From contig CAILLO010000019.1 in assembly GCA_903835065.1 (NCBI GenBank), positions 1 through 34,842 of the forward strand: a stretch of DNA of 34,842 bases. Direction: 5' to 3'. The stretch comes from an uncultured Eubacteriales bacterium. Lineage in GTDB: Bacteria; Bacillota; Clostridia; Saccharofermentanales; UBA5734. Each line of letters opens with the position of its first letter. The first letter of the stretch is position 1. The notes beneath the pieces are model-generated. The model saw only the letters and a program-made list of their open reading frames with translations, did not search any database and was not told where the DNA came from. A program made the translations under genes and the position numbers. Below are positions 7,490 to 14,795 of the stretch, piece after piece.

Positions 7490-8473
7490 CTATAGCTTCG
7501 ACAGGATACTCTCCTGCATCGCGATGTGCCGCGCGACCTGCTCTTCGGCGTCGTCGAGATTGTACGAGTGTCCTTCGTATTCGGTCATCATCGTCCCGCG
7601 GAACCCGGACTCGACGACCAGCCCGAGCAGCCGGTCGTAGTCGATCGCCGTCTCGACGAGATTCTCGTCGACATGATAGAACTTTCCGTGGAAATACAGG
7701 GTTCTCCGAAGGACGCTCCGGAACCCGTCGAAGTCGGCGGGACCGAACGACTGATGGCCGAACAGCTGGCTGACCGCGATGTGGTCCCCCTCGCCCGCGT
7801 GCCCCATCGCCTGGACCTCCTGCCACACCTGCTCCTCGGTCTTGCCGACGTGCCGGTTGGCGATCGCGTGTTCGACGGTCTCGCGGTGCGCCCCGCGTCG
7901 TTCGAGATTCTCCTTGAGCGTCGGGCTGGGCCGTTCGATGAAGATGCCGAAGTCCGGTACGAAGCCGAGCCAGGGCGAGTCGAGCTTGTCGAAGGCCTCC
8001 AGGTACTGCTGGATCTTCGCGTCGGAGGGCCGGGAGGGCGCGTGGATCTCGAAGCCGATCCGGATCCCGAAGCGCTCGGCGAACTCGGCCAGGCGAGGAA
8101 GGTAGTCCAGCGGGAGCATCGTCCCGCGCAGATGCTTCGCGCCGATCCGCTGCGCGACCCGGAGGTCGTTCAGGGACTCGCGGAAGATCTCCTCGTCGTC
8201 CATGTCCCGTCCGGTGATCTTGCCCATGTCGACGCCGCCGCCATAGGAGAAGGGCGTCATCCCGTAGCGCTCGTTGAGCTCGAGCAGTCCGCGGACGGTC
8301 TCGGGCCGCGGCACCGGGTACTGGTCGAAGCTCTGGGCTCCGACGATCTCGTACTGGGAGATGCCGAGCTTCCGGAGGAAGGCGAACATGTCCGCGATTC
8401 CATAGCCGGGCCGCTCGTACCAGGGCTGCGTGAAGGAATAGAGGGAGACGCCGAAGTCGATCCGCCGGTCCAT
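7490..8473 (-). CDS. Sugar phosphate isomerase/epimerase-like TIM barrel; candidate C-glycoside deglycosidase alpha subunit
   Basis: A 327-residue AP-endonuclease-2-type TIM barrel starting at ATG 8473. Candidate divalent-metal ligands are Glu142 (RIGFEIH), Asp174 (GFVPDFG), a His in FHGKFYHVDE (about 262-267) and Glu298 (MMTEYEGH). These lie on successive barrel strands, as in C-glycoside deglycosidase alpha subunits such as DfgA, DgpC and CarC-type proteins. The key context is the gene two bases upstream, a DUF6379 protein, the beta subunit of those enzymes. The complexes cleave the carbon-carbon bond of 3''-oxo-C-glycosides, with a metal and a catalytic His, after oxidation of the sugar by a separate oxidoreductase. 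No such oxidoreductase is in this window. The general fold is certain. C-glycoside specificity is inferred, and related 3-keto-O-glycoside lyases are an alternative. Confidence 0.82.
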   Translation of the reverse strand: MDRRIDFGVSLYSFTQPWYERPGYGIADMFAFLRKLGISQYEIVGAQSFDQYPVPRPETVRGLLELNERYGMTPFSYGGGVDMGKITGRDMDDEEIFRESLNDLRVAQRIGAKHLRGTMLPLDYLPRLAEFAERFGIRIGFEIHAPSRPSDAKIQQYLEAFDKLDSPWLGFVPDFGIFIERPSPTLKENLERRGAHRETVEHAIANRHVGKTEEQVWQEVQAMGHAGEGDHIAVSQLFGHQSFGPADFDGFRSVLRRTLYFHGKFYHVDENLVETAIDYDRLLGLVVESGFRGTMMTEYEGHSYNLDDAEEQVARHIAMQESILSKL

Positions 8474-8475
8474 CG

Positions 8476-8925
8476 TCAGACTCCCGCTTTCTCGATCGTG
8501 CGCAGGACCATCGTCTTGCGTGCGGAGCCGTCGATCGTCGCGTAGACGCCCGGCGCGAACTTCATGTAGGGAGACCGGAAGCGCAGGGTCAGGTCGACGT
8601 CGTGCCCGCCTTCCGCGACCGGGCCGAGGAAGCACTCGAGCGTCGCGCGGTCCTTGACGCCCCAGAACTCCGTGTACTGGTCGGACAGCTCGTCGATCGC
8701 GAACTCCTTGCCGTGCAGGGAGAGGATCACGTTGCCGGACGGCACGACCCGGCCGTCGAGCCGCAGTTCGAACTCGGAGATGCAGGAGAGGTGGAGCCCG
8801 CGGTAGTAGTTGAGTCGGACGTCGAGCATCAGGGACTGGTGCTTCGCACCATGGCGGACCAGGCGCAGGCTGTCGTCGCACAGCACGTGGTCGCCGTATC
8901 CGAGAATCATGTACTTCGTCGGCAT
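8476..8925 (-). CDS. DUF6379 protein; candidate C-glycoside deglycosidase beta subunit
   Basis: A 149-residue protein starting at ATG 8925 behind GGAAGGAG. It is predicted all-beta, with alternating strands such as LRLVRHGAKHQSLMLDVRLNYYRGLHLS, rich in charged and aromatic residues. There is no signal peptide. The sequence MILGYGDHVLCDDSLR...GRVVPSGNVILSLHGKEFAIDEL fits the DUF6379 family, the small beta subunit that pairs with a TIM-barrel alpha subunit in bacterial C-glycoside deglycosidases. It is needed for stability of the complex. The alpha gene follows after 2 bases, so the pair is translationally coupled and likely made in equal amounts. The 119-base upstream gap carries a LacI-type operator candidate. 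The family call rests on recognition of sequence pattern and neighbour. Confidence 0.78.
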   Translation of the reverse strand: MPTKYMILGYGDHVLCDDSLRLVRHGAKHQSLMLDVRLNYYRGLHLSCISEFELRLDGRVVPSGNVILSLHGKEFAIDELSDQYTEFWGVKDRATLECFLGPVAEGGHDVDLTLRFRSPYMKFAPGVYATIDGSARKTMVLRTIEKAGV

Positions 8926-9030
8926 GGTGTCGCTCCTTCCGGGCACGGCTCGAAGCGAGCCGGCCTCCACGGGCGGAACCGGCGACCTGCGCCGGGACCA
9001 TGCCCATTCTGCGCCGGGTGAGCGTCCCGG

Positions 9031-9042
9031 GGAAGCGGTTTC
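9031..9042 (+). promoter_or_regulatory. Candidate LacI-family operator upstream of the deglycosidase pair
   Basis: GGAAGCGGTTTC is a near-palindrome matching G-N-A-A-N-C-G-N-T-T-N-C, the LacI/CcpA operator pattern. It shares GGAAGCG with the site at 834-847. It lies about 106 bases before the DUF6379 start, between korB and that gene. On the reverse strand a weak promoter (TTCCCC, 17 bases, CAGAAT) would overlap it at the -35, as expected for repression. Confidence 0.4.
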
Positions 9043-9044
9043 AG

Positions 9045-9902
9045 TTACAGAAACGACTCCATCCGCGCACGGAGGGCGTCCGGGTCCGGCGGCACGTCGA
9101 CCAGCGGCGGGCCATCGCGCAGCAGCGCGAGGTGGTCCGGATACGTGGGCTTCGCGACGTCGTAGAAGATCCCGAGGGGGATCCGGTCGCCCCACTCGGA
9201 GGCGCGGCGGTAGGCCGCCTCGCGGTCGGTCGCGTCGTGCGTCTCCTCGAGCGGGTAGACGCGCTGGCCGTACCACGGGAACGTATTGACCTTGTTGAAG
9301 CTGACGCAGGGCTGCAGGATGTCGACGAGCGCATAGCCGCGGTGGCGGATCGCGGCCGTCATGATGCGCGTCAGCATCGGTCTGTCGGCGCAGTAGGCGC
9401 GCGCCACGAACCCGCACCCGAGGCTCAGCGCCACGAGCAGGGGGTTCATCGGCTGGTTGGCGCTGCCGTGCGTCTGCACCGCCGTGACCTGCCCCTCCGC
9501 GGTCGTGGGCGAGGCCTGCCCCTTCGTGAGGCCGTAGATCTGGTTGTCGTGGACGAAGTGGGTGATGTCGACGTTGCGTCGGATGTTGTGCAGGAAGTGG
9601 TTGCCGCCTTCGCCGTAGGAGTCGCCGTCGCCCGTGTCGACGATCACGGTGAGCTTCGGGTTGACGAGCTTCGCGGCGACCGCGGGCGGGAGGGAACGGC
9701 CGTGCAGGCCGCAGAAGGCGTTCGCGCCGATGTACTGCGGCGTCTTGGCCGCCTGCCCGATGCCGCCGACCACGAGCACGTCGTGCGGGGCGAGGCCCAG
9801 TCCGTCGAGCGTCTCCTTCAAGGCGGCCAGAATCGCGAAGTCTCCGCAGCCGGGGCACCAGGCGGTCTCGTAGGTCGGGAACCCGTTCACCGTCTCACTC
9901 AT
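9045..9902 (-). CDS. korB: 2-oxoacid:ferredoxin oxidoreductase, beta subunit
   Basis: A 285-residue protein with the thiamine pyrophosphate domain of two-subunit 2-oxoacid:ferredoxin oxidoreductases. CPGCGDF at residues 16-22 is the conserved N-terminal motif. GDGDSYGEGGNHF (about 91-103) and DNQIYGLTKGQ (about 119-129) form the Mg-TPP site. This subunit catalyses decarboxylation of a 2-oxoacid to acyl-CoA and passes electrons to ferredoxin. ATG 9902 overlaps the end of korA by 8 bases (alpha stop TGA at 9897-9895), indicating coupled translation. Whether the substrate is 2-oxoglutarate, pyruvate or a branched-chain acid cannot be decided from motifs. The length and two-gene form favour the KorAB type. 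No separate ferredoxin-like subunit is adjacent. Confidence 0.92.
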   Translation of the reverse strand: MSETVNGFPTYETAWCPGCGDFAILAALKETLDGLGLAPHDVLVVGGIGQAAKTPQYIGANAFCGLHGRSLPPAVAAKLVNPKLTVIVDTGDGDSYGEGGNHFLHNIRRNVDITHFVHDNQIYGLTKGQASPTTAEGQVTAVQTHGSANQPMNPLLVALSLGCGFVARAYCADRPMLTRIMTAAIRHRGYALVDILQPCVSFNKVNTFPWYGQRVYPLEETHDATDREAAYRRASEWGDRIPLGIFYDVAKPTYPDHLALLRDGPPLVDVPPDPDALRARMESFL

Positions 9903-11622
9903 CTCCGCCCTCCAGCCTTTCCGCGATCCACTCGCCGCTCAGGGGCCGTCCGTCGTACTTCAGCAGCTTCCGGTCGCACACGAGACCGGTCGTCTCGCGC
10001 ACGAGCGCCGCGAACTGCCCCGTCGCGTTCTGTTCCACGTCCACGAGAGACTTCGCCTGCGCGAAGCGGCTCAGCAGCTCCTTCTGCGGCAGGGGCCACA
10101 CGTCGCCGAAGGCGAGCGCGGCGTAGCGCGGCGCCGGGGCGTCCGGCCCGCGGGGCGCGTCCTTCTGCCGCGCGAGGCGCGCCAGCGCGTCGACGACCGG
10201 CTCGCGGGTCGAGCCCCAGCACAGCAGAAGGATATCGTAGTCCGGGTCGCCGAGGAATTCGGGCTCCTCGAGGAACGCGGCCAGTCCCTCCTCCTTGCGC
10301 ATGCGCTTGCGGGTCATCGCGACGCGGTCCTCCGCCGACTCGGTGATCCGCCCGTATTCGTCGTGTTCGTCGCTGTCGACGCACACGCGGACGCCCGGCG
10401 TCCCGGGGACCCGGCGCGGGGAGATCCCGTCCTCGGTCAGGGCATAGGTGCGGAATCCGCCGGTCTCGTCGGGCGTCCCGAAGTGCCGGTCGACGACGAT
10501 TCCGTCCACGTCGAAGGGCGGCACCGTGACGGTCGTGTCGGCGAGGAACTGGTCGCCGAGGAGGATCACGGGAATGCGGAAGCGGTCGGCGAGGTCGAAG
10601 GCGCGGACCGTCTGGCGGAAGGCGTCGGCCGGCGAACGGAGGGAAACCACGAGGCGCGGGAACTCGCCGTGGGAGGCCGACACGACGAAGCGCAGGTCGC
10701 CCTGCTCGGTGCGCGTCGGGAAGCCCGTGACCGGCCCGGGGCGCTGGATGTCGGCGACGACGAGCGGCACCTCGAGCATGCCGGCGAGTCCGAGCGCCTC
10801 GACCATGAGGCAGAAGCCGCCGCCGGAAGTGCCGGTCATGGCCCGCACGCCGGCGTAGGAGGCGCCCACGGCCATGTTGATCGCGGCGATCTCGTCCTCG
10901 GCCTGCTCCACGAGGATCCGGCCGGAATCCATCCAGCCCGCCAGCGCGTTCATGATGCTGGTCGAAGGGGTCATCGGGTAGGCGGAGTAGAACCGGCAGC
11001 CCGCCGCGAGGGCTCCGAGCGCAACCGCCTCGTTGCCGTTGACCAGGATACGACCCTTCGGGTCGACGCAGCAGGGCGCGTCGCGGTGGACCGGCGCGAG
11101 CGCGGCGCCGGCTTGCAGCGCGGAGACGTTCTTCTCGGCGATCTCGGGCGGGAAGTGGCCGGCGAGGATCGGGGCGAGACCCTCCAGCGGAAGGCCGAGG
11201 CTGGCGAGCAGGGCACCGAGCGCCACGGTGCCTTCGGTCTTCGGGGACCCGCTGGCCGTGGCGGTCTCCTTCAGCGGGAGGCGATGGACGCGCGCATCGC
11301 CGGCCGCGGAGAGAGGCAGGGCGACGGCCGCGTCGACGAGCAGCAGGCCGTCGGGGGCGAGGTCGCCGAGGTGGAGCTCCACGGTGGCGGCGTCGAGCGC
11401 GATCACGGCATCGGACCCCTTCGAGGGGGAGTGAAGCGGCGACGTGCCGAAGAGCGTCTGGTTGAAGTTGTGCCCTCCGCGGACGCGCGACATGTAGTCG
11501 CGCGTCGTGAAGGTCCAGTAGCCGATCCGCTGCAGGTGCTTCTCGAGGACCGCCGTGAGGGAGTCCATTCCCTGTCCGGCGGAGCCTCCGATCAGAATGG
11601 CGAGACGGTCCGGTCGTTCCAT
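9895..11622 (-). CDS. korA: 2-oxoacid:ferredoxin oxidoreductase, fused gamma-alpha subunit
   Basis: A 575-residue protein starting at ATG 11622 behind GGGAGGTG. Residues 1 to about 190 form the gamma domain (GGSAGQGMDS, then YMSRVRGGHN, for coenzyme A handling). From about 195 the alpha domain begins with GNEAVALGALAAGCRFYSAYPMTPST. It contains EDEIAAINMAVGASYAG and TGTSGGGFCLM, the pyrimidine-binding part for thiamine pyrophosphate. The C-terminal domain includes LLCWGSTREPVVDAL. The fused layout is that of KorA-type enzymes of anaerobes, in cytoplasmic low-potential electron metabolism. korB overlaps the 3' end. The gene diverges from the sensor kinase with a 149-base intergenic region that carries back-to-back extended -10 elements. 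Confidence 0.92.
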   Translation of the reverse strand: MERPDRLAILIGGSAGQGMDSLTAVLEKHLQRIGYWTFTTRDYMSRVRGGHNFNQTLFGTSPLHSPSKGSDAVIALDAATVELHLGDLAPDGLLLVDAAVALPLSAAGDARVHRLPLKETATASGSPKTEGTVALGALLASLGLPLEGLAPILAGHFPPEIAEKNVSALQAGAALAPVHRDAPCCVDPKGRILVNGNEAVALGALAAGCRFYSAYPMTPSTSIMNALAGWMDSGRILVEQAEDEIAAINMAVGASYAGVRAMTGTSGGGFCLMVEALGLAGMLEVPLVVADIQRPGPVTGFPTRTEQGDLRFVVSASHGEFPRLVVSLRSPADAFRQTVRAFDLADRFRIPVILLGDQFLADTTVTVPPFDVDGIVVDRHFGTPDETGGFRTYALTEDGISPRRVPGTPGVRVCVDSDEHDEYGRITESAEDRVAMTRKRMRKEEGLAAFLEEPEFLGDPDYDILLLCWGSTREPVVDALARLARQKDAPRGPDAPAPRYAALAFGDVWPLPQKELLSRFAQAKSLVDVEQNATGQFAALVRETTGLVCDRKLLKYDGRPLSGEWIAERLEGGDE

Positions 11623-11661
11623 GCCTGCACCTCCCGGTTGCGCTCAGATCCCACACCTTGA

Positions 11662-11670
11662 ATCATAGCA
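11662..11670 (-). promoter_or_regulatory. Extended -10 promoter for korAB
   Basis: The reverse strand reads TGCTATGAT (TGn plus TATGAT) 40 bases before the korA start. No clear -35 is present, which extended -10 promoters do not need. The same nine bases occur on the opposite strand at 11713-11721. Confidence 0.55.
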
Positions 11671-11712
11671 CGATTCGCGCGCCAGCCGGAAACCGGGAAG
11701 CAGCGGGCGTTA

Positions 11713-11721
11713 TGCTATGAT
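11713..11721 (+). promoter_or_regulatory. Extended -10 promoter for the sensor kinase and HD-GYP operon
   Basis: TGCTATGAT lies 50 bases before the GTG start at 11772. It is the exact counterpart of the korA element on the other strand, 42 bases away. Confidence 0.5.
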
Positions 11722-11771
11722 GGGAACCGGAACCCCTCGGTCGGGGAATCATGCCATTGGAGGTGGATTTC

Positions 11772-13043
11772 GTGCGAATGCATGGATTTTCACGTATCAG
11801 TTCTGCATTCCTCCTGGTCTCCCTCCTGCTCCTCCTTCCCGCAGTTACGTCCGCCGTGACATTGACGCCGGATCCCGTGCCGGTCCCGAAGAACGTCCTG
11901 GTCCTGCACGCCCAGGACCAGTTCCAACCGGCCAACCTCGTCGACTTCACGGATCTCAGCCAGGATGCGGCGCAGAAGGCCGTTCAGGTCCTCGAAGGCG
12001 CGTCGGCGTCCGACACCCCGACCGCGGTGATCGCGAACCGGGACATCTTCGATTGGAATCAGATGGTCCGCTGGGGCATCTCGGCCAGGGATCTGCCCGC
12101 CGGCAGCACGGTCTTCGGGAAACCCACGGACATCTGGACGCGCTACCGATGGGAGATCGTCGGGGCGGCCGTCTTCGTCGTCACCGAAGCGCTGCTGATC
12201 TTCCTGCTCTTCCTGCAGCTCCGGCTGCGCCGGAAGGCCGAACGGAAGCTCATCCGCGCGAACGAGAGGATCCGGAGCATCCTCGAGGCCACCGACACCG
12301 GGCCCTGGTCCCGGCTCGTCCAGCAGCAGAAGCTCGAGTCCATCGGGACACTGGCGAGCGGAGTCGCACACGAAATCAACAACCCCATCTTCGGCATCAT
12401 CAACTACGCGCAGATCGTCCTCGAGGACCTCGGCACGGAGAGCACCGACGCGACGTATCTCCAGGGCATCGTCGACGAAGGGAGGAGGATCTCGGACATC
12501 GTCCGGAACCTCCTCCAGTTCTCCCGCCAGGATCAGCAGTCCACGACGTTCGCGCGCATCGAGGACATCGTCGAGCGGTCGCTGTCGCTCATGAAGGTCG
12601 TCCTGAGACGGGACGGCATCGCTGTTCTGACCGAATTCGAACCCGGGCTCCCCGATCTCGCGTGCCGCAGCCAGCAGATCCAGCAGGTCGTGATGAACCT
12701 GCTGTCCAACGCCCGCGACTCCCTGAACGCGCGATTCGCCGGCGCTGACCCGGAAAAGCACCTCCACATCCGGGCCAGCCGATTCCGCGAGGACGGCAGG
12801 AGCTGGATCCGCCTGTCCGTCGAGGACCACGGGACCGGCATCCCTTCCGACGTCCTGCCGAAGATCTTCGAGCCCTTCTATTCGACCAAGCCCAAGGAGA
12901 GCGGCACGGGACTCGGACTGTCGATCAGCTACGGCATCGTCCAGAACCACGGCGGCCGCATCGAGGTGACGTCCGAACCCGGCTCGGGAACGACCTTCCG
13001 CGTCCTCCTTCCCGTGGAAGTTGTGCAAACGCCCTTGGATTGA
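11772..13043 (+). CDS. Membrane sensor histidine kinase with shortened sensor and PAS regions
   Basis: GTG 11772 is preferred because GGAGGTG (11759-11765) is 6 bases upstream; ATG 11778 is an alternative. The protein has 423 residues. A signal/first span covers about 6-28. KNVLVLHAQDQFQPANLV starts an ABC-substrate-binding-type sensor (about 40-57). It then jumps to DLSQDAAQKAVQVLEG...MVRWGIS, which is normally the end of that domain about 200 residues later. A second span lies at about 127-150. ERIRSILEATDTGPW starts a PAS domain but joins at once to RLVQQQKLES. The kinase core is complete: phosphoacceptor His200 in GVAHEINNP, N box NLLSNARDSL, DHGTGIPSD and GTGLGLSISYGIV. It should still autophosphorylate, but probably cannot sense its original ligand. 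Both junctions keep the frame. The cognate regulator follows 57 bases downstream. Confidence 0.86.
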   Translation: MRMHGFSRISSAFLLVSLLLLLPAVTSAVTLTPDPVPVPKNVLVLHAQDQFQPANLVDFTDLSQDAAQKAVQVLEGASASDTPTAVIANRDIFDWNQMVRWGISARDLPAGSTVFGKPTDIWTRYRWEIVGAAVFVVTEALLIFLLFLQLRLRRKAERKLIRANERIRSILEATDTGPWSRLVQQQKLESIGTLASGVAHEINNPIFGIINYAQIVLEDLGTESTDATYLQGIVDEGRRISDIVRNLLQFSRQDQQSTTFARIEDIVERSLSLMKVVLRRDGIAVLTEFEPGLPDLACRSQQIQQVVMNLLSNARDSLNARFAGADPEKHLHIRASRFREDGRSWIRLSVEDHGTGIPSDVLPKIFEPFYSTKPKESGTGLGLSISYGIVQNHGGRIEVTSEPGSGTTFRVLLPVEVVQTPLD

Positions 13044-13100
13044 TAGCATGGAGGGGGCGCCTCGATATCCGTTGCCCAGCGAAGAAGGCGAGGGGAACTC

Positions 13101-14162
13101 ATGACACGAATCCTGGTGGTCGACGACGAACCCAGCATCCGCGTGACGCTCAAGGTGTTCCTCGAGAAGGAGGGCTACCACGTGGACGTCGCGCCGGACG
13201 CCTTCCAGGCCTTCGCCCTCCTGAAGGAGAATACCTACGACATCGTGATGACCGACATCGTGATGCCCGGCATGACGGGCATGGAACTGCTCGCCTTGCT
13301 CCGGGCCCAGGAAACGAAATCGCAGGTCATCGTCATGACCGGTGAGCCCACGGTCGAGACCGCCGTCGAAGCCGTGCGCGGCGGCGCGAGCGACTACCTG
13401 ACCAAGCCCATCGACCGCGGATCCCTGGTCCGCGTCATCCGGCACGCCGTGGAGATCCGGACGCTGCAGGCCGAGAAGGAGGCTCTCGAGCGCGAACGGC
13501 TCGAATACCAGTCGAACCTCGAGCACCTCGTCGCGGCGCGGACCGAGTCGCTGCAGCGCACCATGCAGGGCGCCGTCGAACTGATCTCCTCCGCCGTCGA
13601 ACTGCGCGACCCCTACACGGCCGGACACCAGCACCGGGTCGGGAACCTCTCCGCCCGCATCGCCGAGACGATGGGCAAGACCCAGGAGTTCGTCGACCGG
13701 ATCCGGATCTGCGGCTACCTGCACGATATCGGCAAGATGGTCGTGCCGGCCGAGATCCTGACCAAGCCCGGCCGTCTCAACGAGATGGAGATCGGCATCA
13801 TCCACCTGCACGCCCAGCGCGGCTTCGAGATGATCTCCCACGTCGACTTCCCCGGCCAGATCGCCGAAATCGTCTACCAGCACCACGAACGGCCGGACGG
13901 CAGCGGCTATCCCAGGGGCCTGAAGGGGGCGGAGATCCTCGAGGAGTCCCTGATCCTCGGCGTCGCCGACTCCGTGGAGGCCATGATGTCCCACCGGCCC
14001 TACCGCGCCGCCCTGGGGCTCGACCACGCGATGGCGGAGATCGAGCATTACAGCGGGACCTACTACGCCCCGGAGGTCGTCTCGGCCTGCACCCGCCTTC
14101 TCATGGAAGAAGGCTACCTGCTCGAGGACCGGGTCCACGGCGTCGTCTTCCGCGTCGAATGA
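13101..14162 (+). CDS. Response regulator with HD-GYP output domain
   Basis: A 353-residue protein. ATG 13101 is preceded by GAAGGCGAGGGGAAC. The receiver domain (1 to about 120) has the acidic pair DDE at 8-10, phosphoacceptor Asp52 (IVMTDIVMPG) and Lys in YLTKPID. A short coiled linker leads to an HD-GYP domain (about 150-345) with YLHDIGKMV near 207-215 and HHERPDGSGYPRG near 261-273. All metal-binding and GYP residues are present. The expected activity is hydrolysis of cyclic di-GMP (or cyclic GMP-AMP) controlled by phosphorylation from the upstream kinase, with which it is probably cotranscribed. No other cyclic di-GMP gene is in the window. Its stop lies 28 bases from that of the convergent ChrB-domain gene. 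Confidence 0.92.
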   Translation: MTRILVVDDEPSIRVTLKVFLEKEGYHVDVAPDAFQAFALLKENTYDIVMTDIVMPGMTGMELLALLRAQETKSQVIVMTGEPTVETAVEAVRGGASDYLTKPIDRGSLVRVIRHAVEIRTLQAEKEALERERLEYQSNLEHLVAARTESLQRTMQGAVELISSAVELRDPYTAGHQHRVGNLSARIAETMGKTQEFVDRIRICGYLHDIGKMVVPAEILTKPGRLNEMEIGIIHLHAQRGFEMISHVDFPGQIAEIVYQHHERPDGSGYPRGLKGAEILEESLILGVADSVEAMMSHRPYRAALGLDHAMAEIEHYSGTYYAPEVVSACTRLLMEEGYLLEDRVHGVVFRVE

Positions 14163-14190
14163 AAACCCCTCGCCGAACGGCTCCGGCCCG

Positions 14191-14616
14191 CTAGCGGACC
14201 TGGCCGCGGAAGAATGCGTACAGCGCGTCGTACACCTCGAACTGGGCCTCGAGGTTCTCCCGGTCGTCGGGGAACCTCAGCGAGTAGCCCTGGGCGATCG
14301 CCTCCAGCCCCGCGGCGAAGGGGTTCGAGGAAGTCCTGCCCGTGTCGGCGGCGTCGACGACCTCGGACAGGGCCAGCAGCGCCGGGTCCTTGAGTCCGTA
14401 TTTCCGCAGGATCGTCACGAAGCTGCAGTGCCCGTCGACGTGTCTCAGTTCGACGCCCGGCGCGTCGAAGGGGATCGCGCCCTCCTTTTCGGCGATTTCA
14501 GGGACGAGCGCCGCCGCGACGAAGAGGAATTCGGCCTGGGCGTCGATGAAACGGGAGATCAGCCAGGGGCAGGCGACGCGGTCGACATGGACGTGGGCGC
14601 GCGTGATCCATTTCAT
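14191..14616 (-). CDS. Stand-alone ChrB C-terminal domain protein
   Basis: A 141-residue protein starting at ATG 14616 behind GAAGGAGG. KWITRAHVHVDRVACPWLISRFID and the following FDAPGVELRHVDGHCSFVTILRKYGL match the C-terminal domain of ChrB, known from chromate-resistance operons. Full ChrB proteins are about twice as long and carry an N-terminal regulatory part that is absent here. The conserved Asp, Arg, Cys and His residues may bind metal or haem-like groups. No chrA transporter is nearby, so chromate resistance should not be assumed. Single-domain copies are common, and their function is not established. There is no signal peptide. Confidence 0.82.
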   Translation of the reverse strand: MKWITRAHVHVDRVACPWLISRFIDAQAEFLFVAAALVPEIAEKEGAIPFDAPGVELRHVDGHCSFVTILRKYGLKDPALLALSEVVDAADTGRTSSNPFAAGLEAIAQGYSLRFPDDRENLEAQFEVYDALYAFFRGQVR

Positions 14617-14675
14617 GGGGCCTCCTTCGGGTCCGTGGCCGCCCGGATTCCGTTCGGGTACCTGCGGATGAGTCC

Positions 14676-14681
14676 ATTATA
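14676..14681 (-). promoter_or_regulatory. -10 element for the ChrB-domain gene
   Basis: The reverse strand reads TATAAT 60 bases before the start codon. ATGTGA 17 bases further upstream is a weak -35 candidate. Confidence 0.5.
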
Positions 14682-14795
14682 CAAATTTCGGACTTCGCTC
14701 ACATTTCCTTCCCACCCGCTTCATATCCTTGGCCCATGATGACCTCGTCGGCGGGTTCCGCCGCGGGTTCCCGACCGGGAAAGGAAGGAAAAGGC

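Noticed and set aside
4614-7640. A 1008-residue plus-strand open frame
   Set aside because: Antisense to the TVP38-type gene and out of frame with the ABC-F gene. Its translation is Arg/Gly/Asp-rich low complexity, typical of high-GC shadow frames.
11790-14138. A 782-residue minus-strand open frame
   Set aside because: Antisense of the histidine kinase and HD-GYP genes; composition is that of a GC-rich shadow.
14191-14616. Chromate resistance operon
   Set aside because: Only the ChrB C-terminal domain is present, with no chrA transporter or regulatory half.
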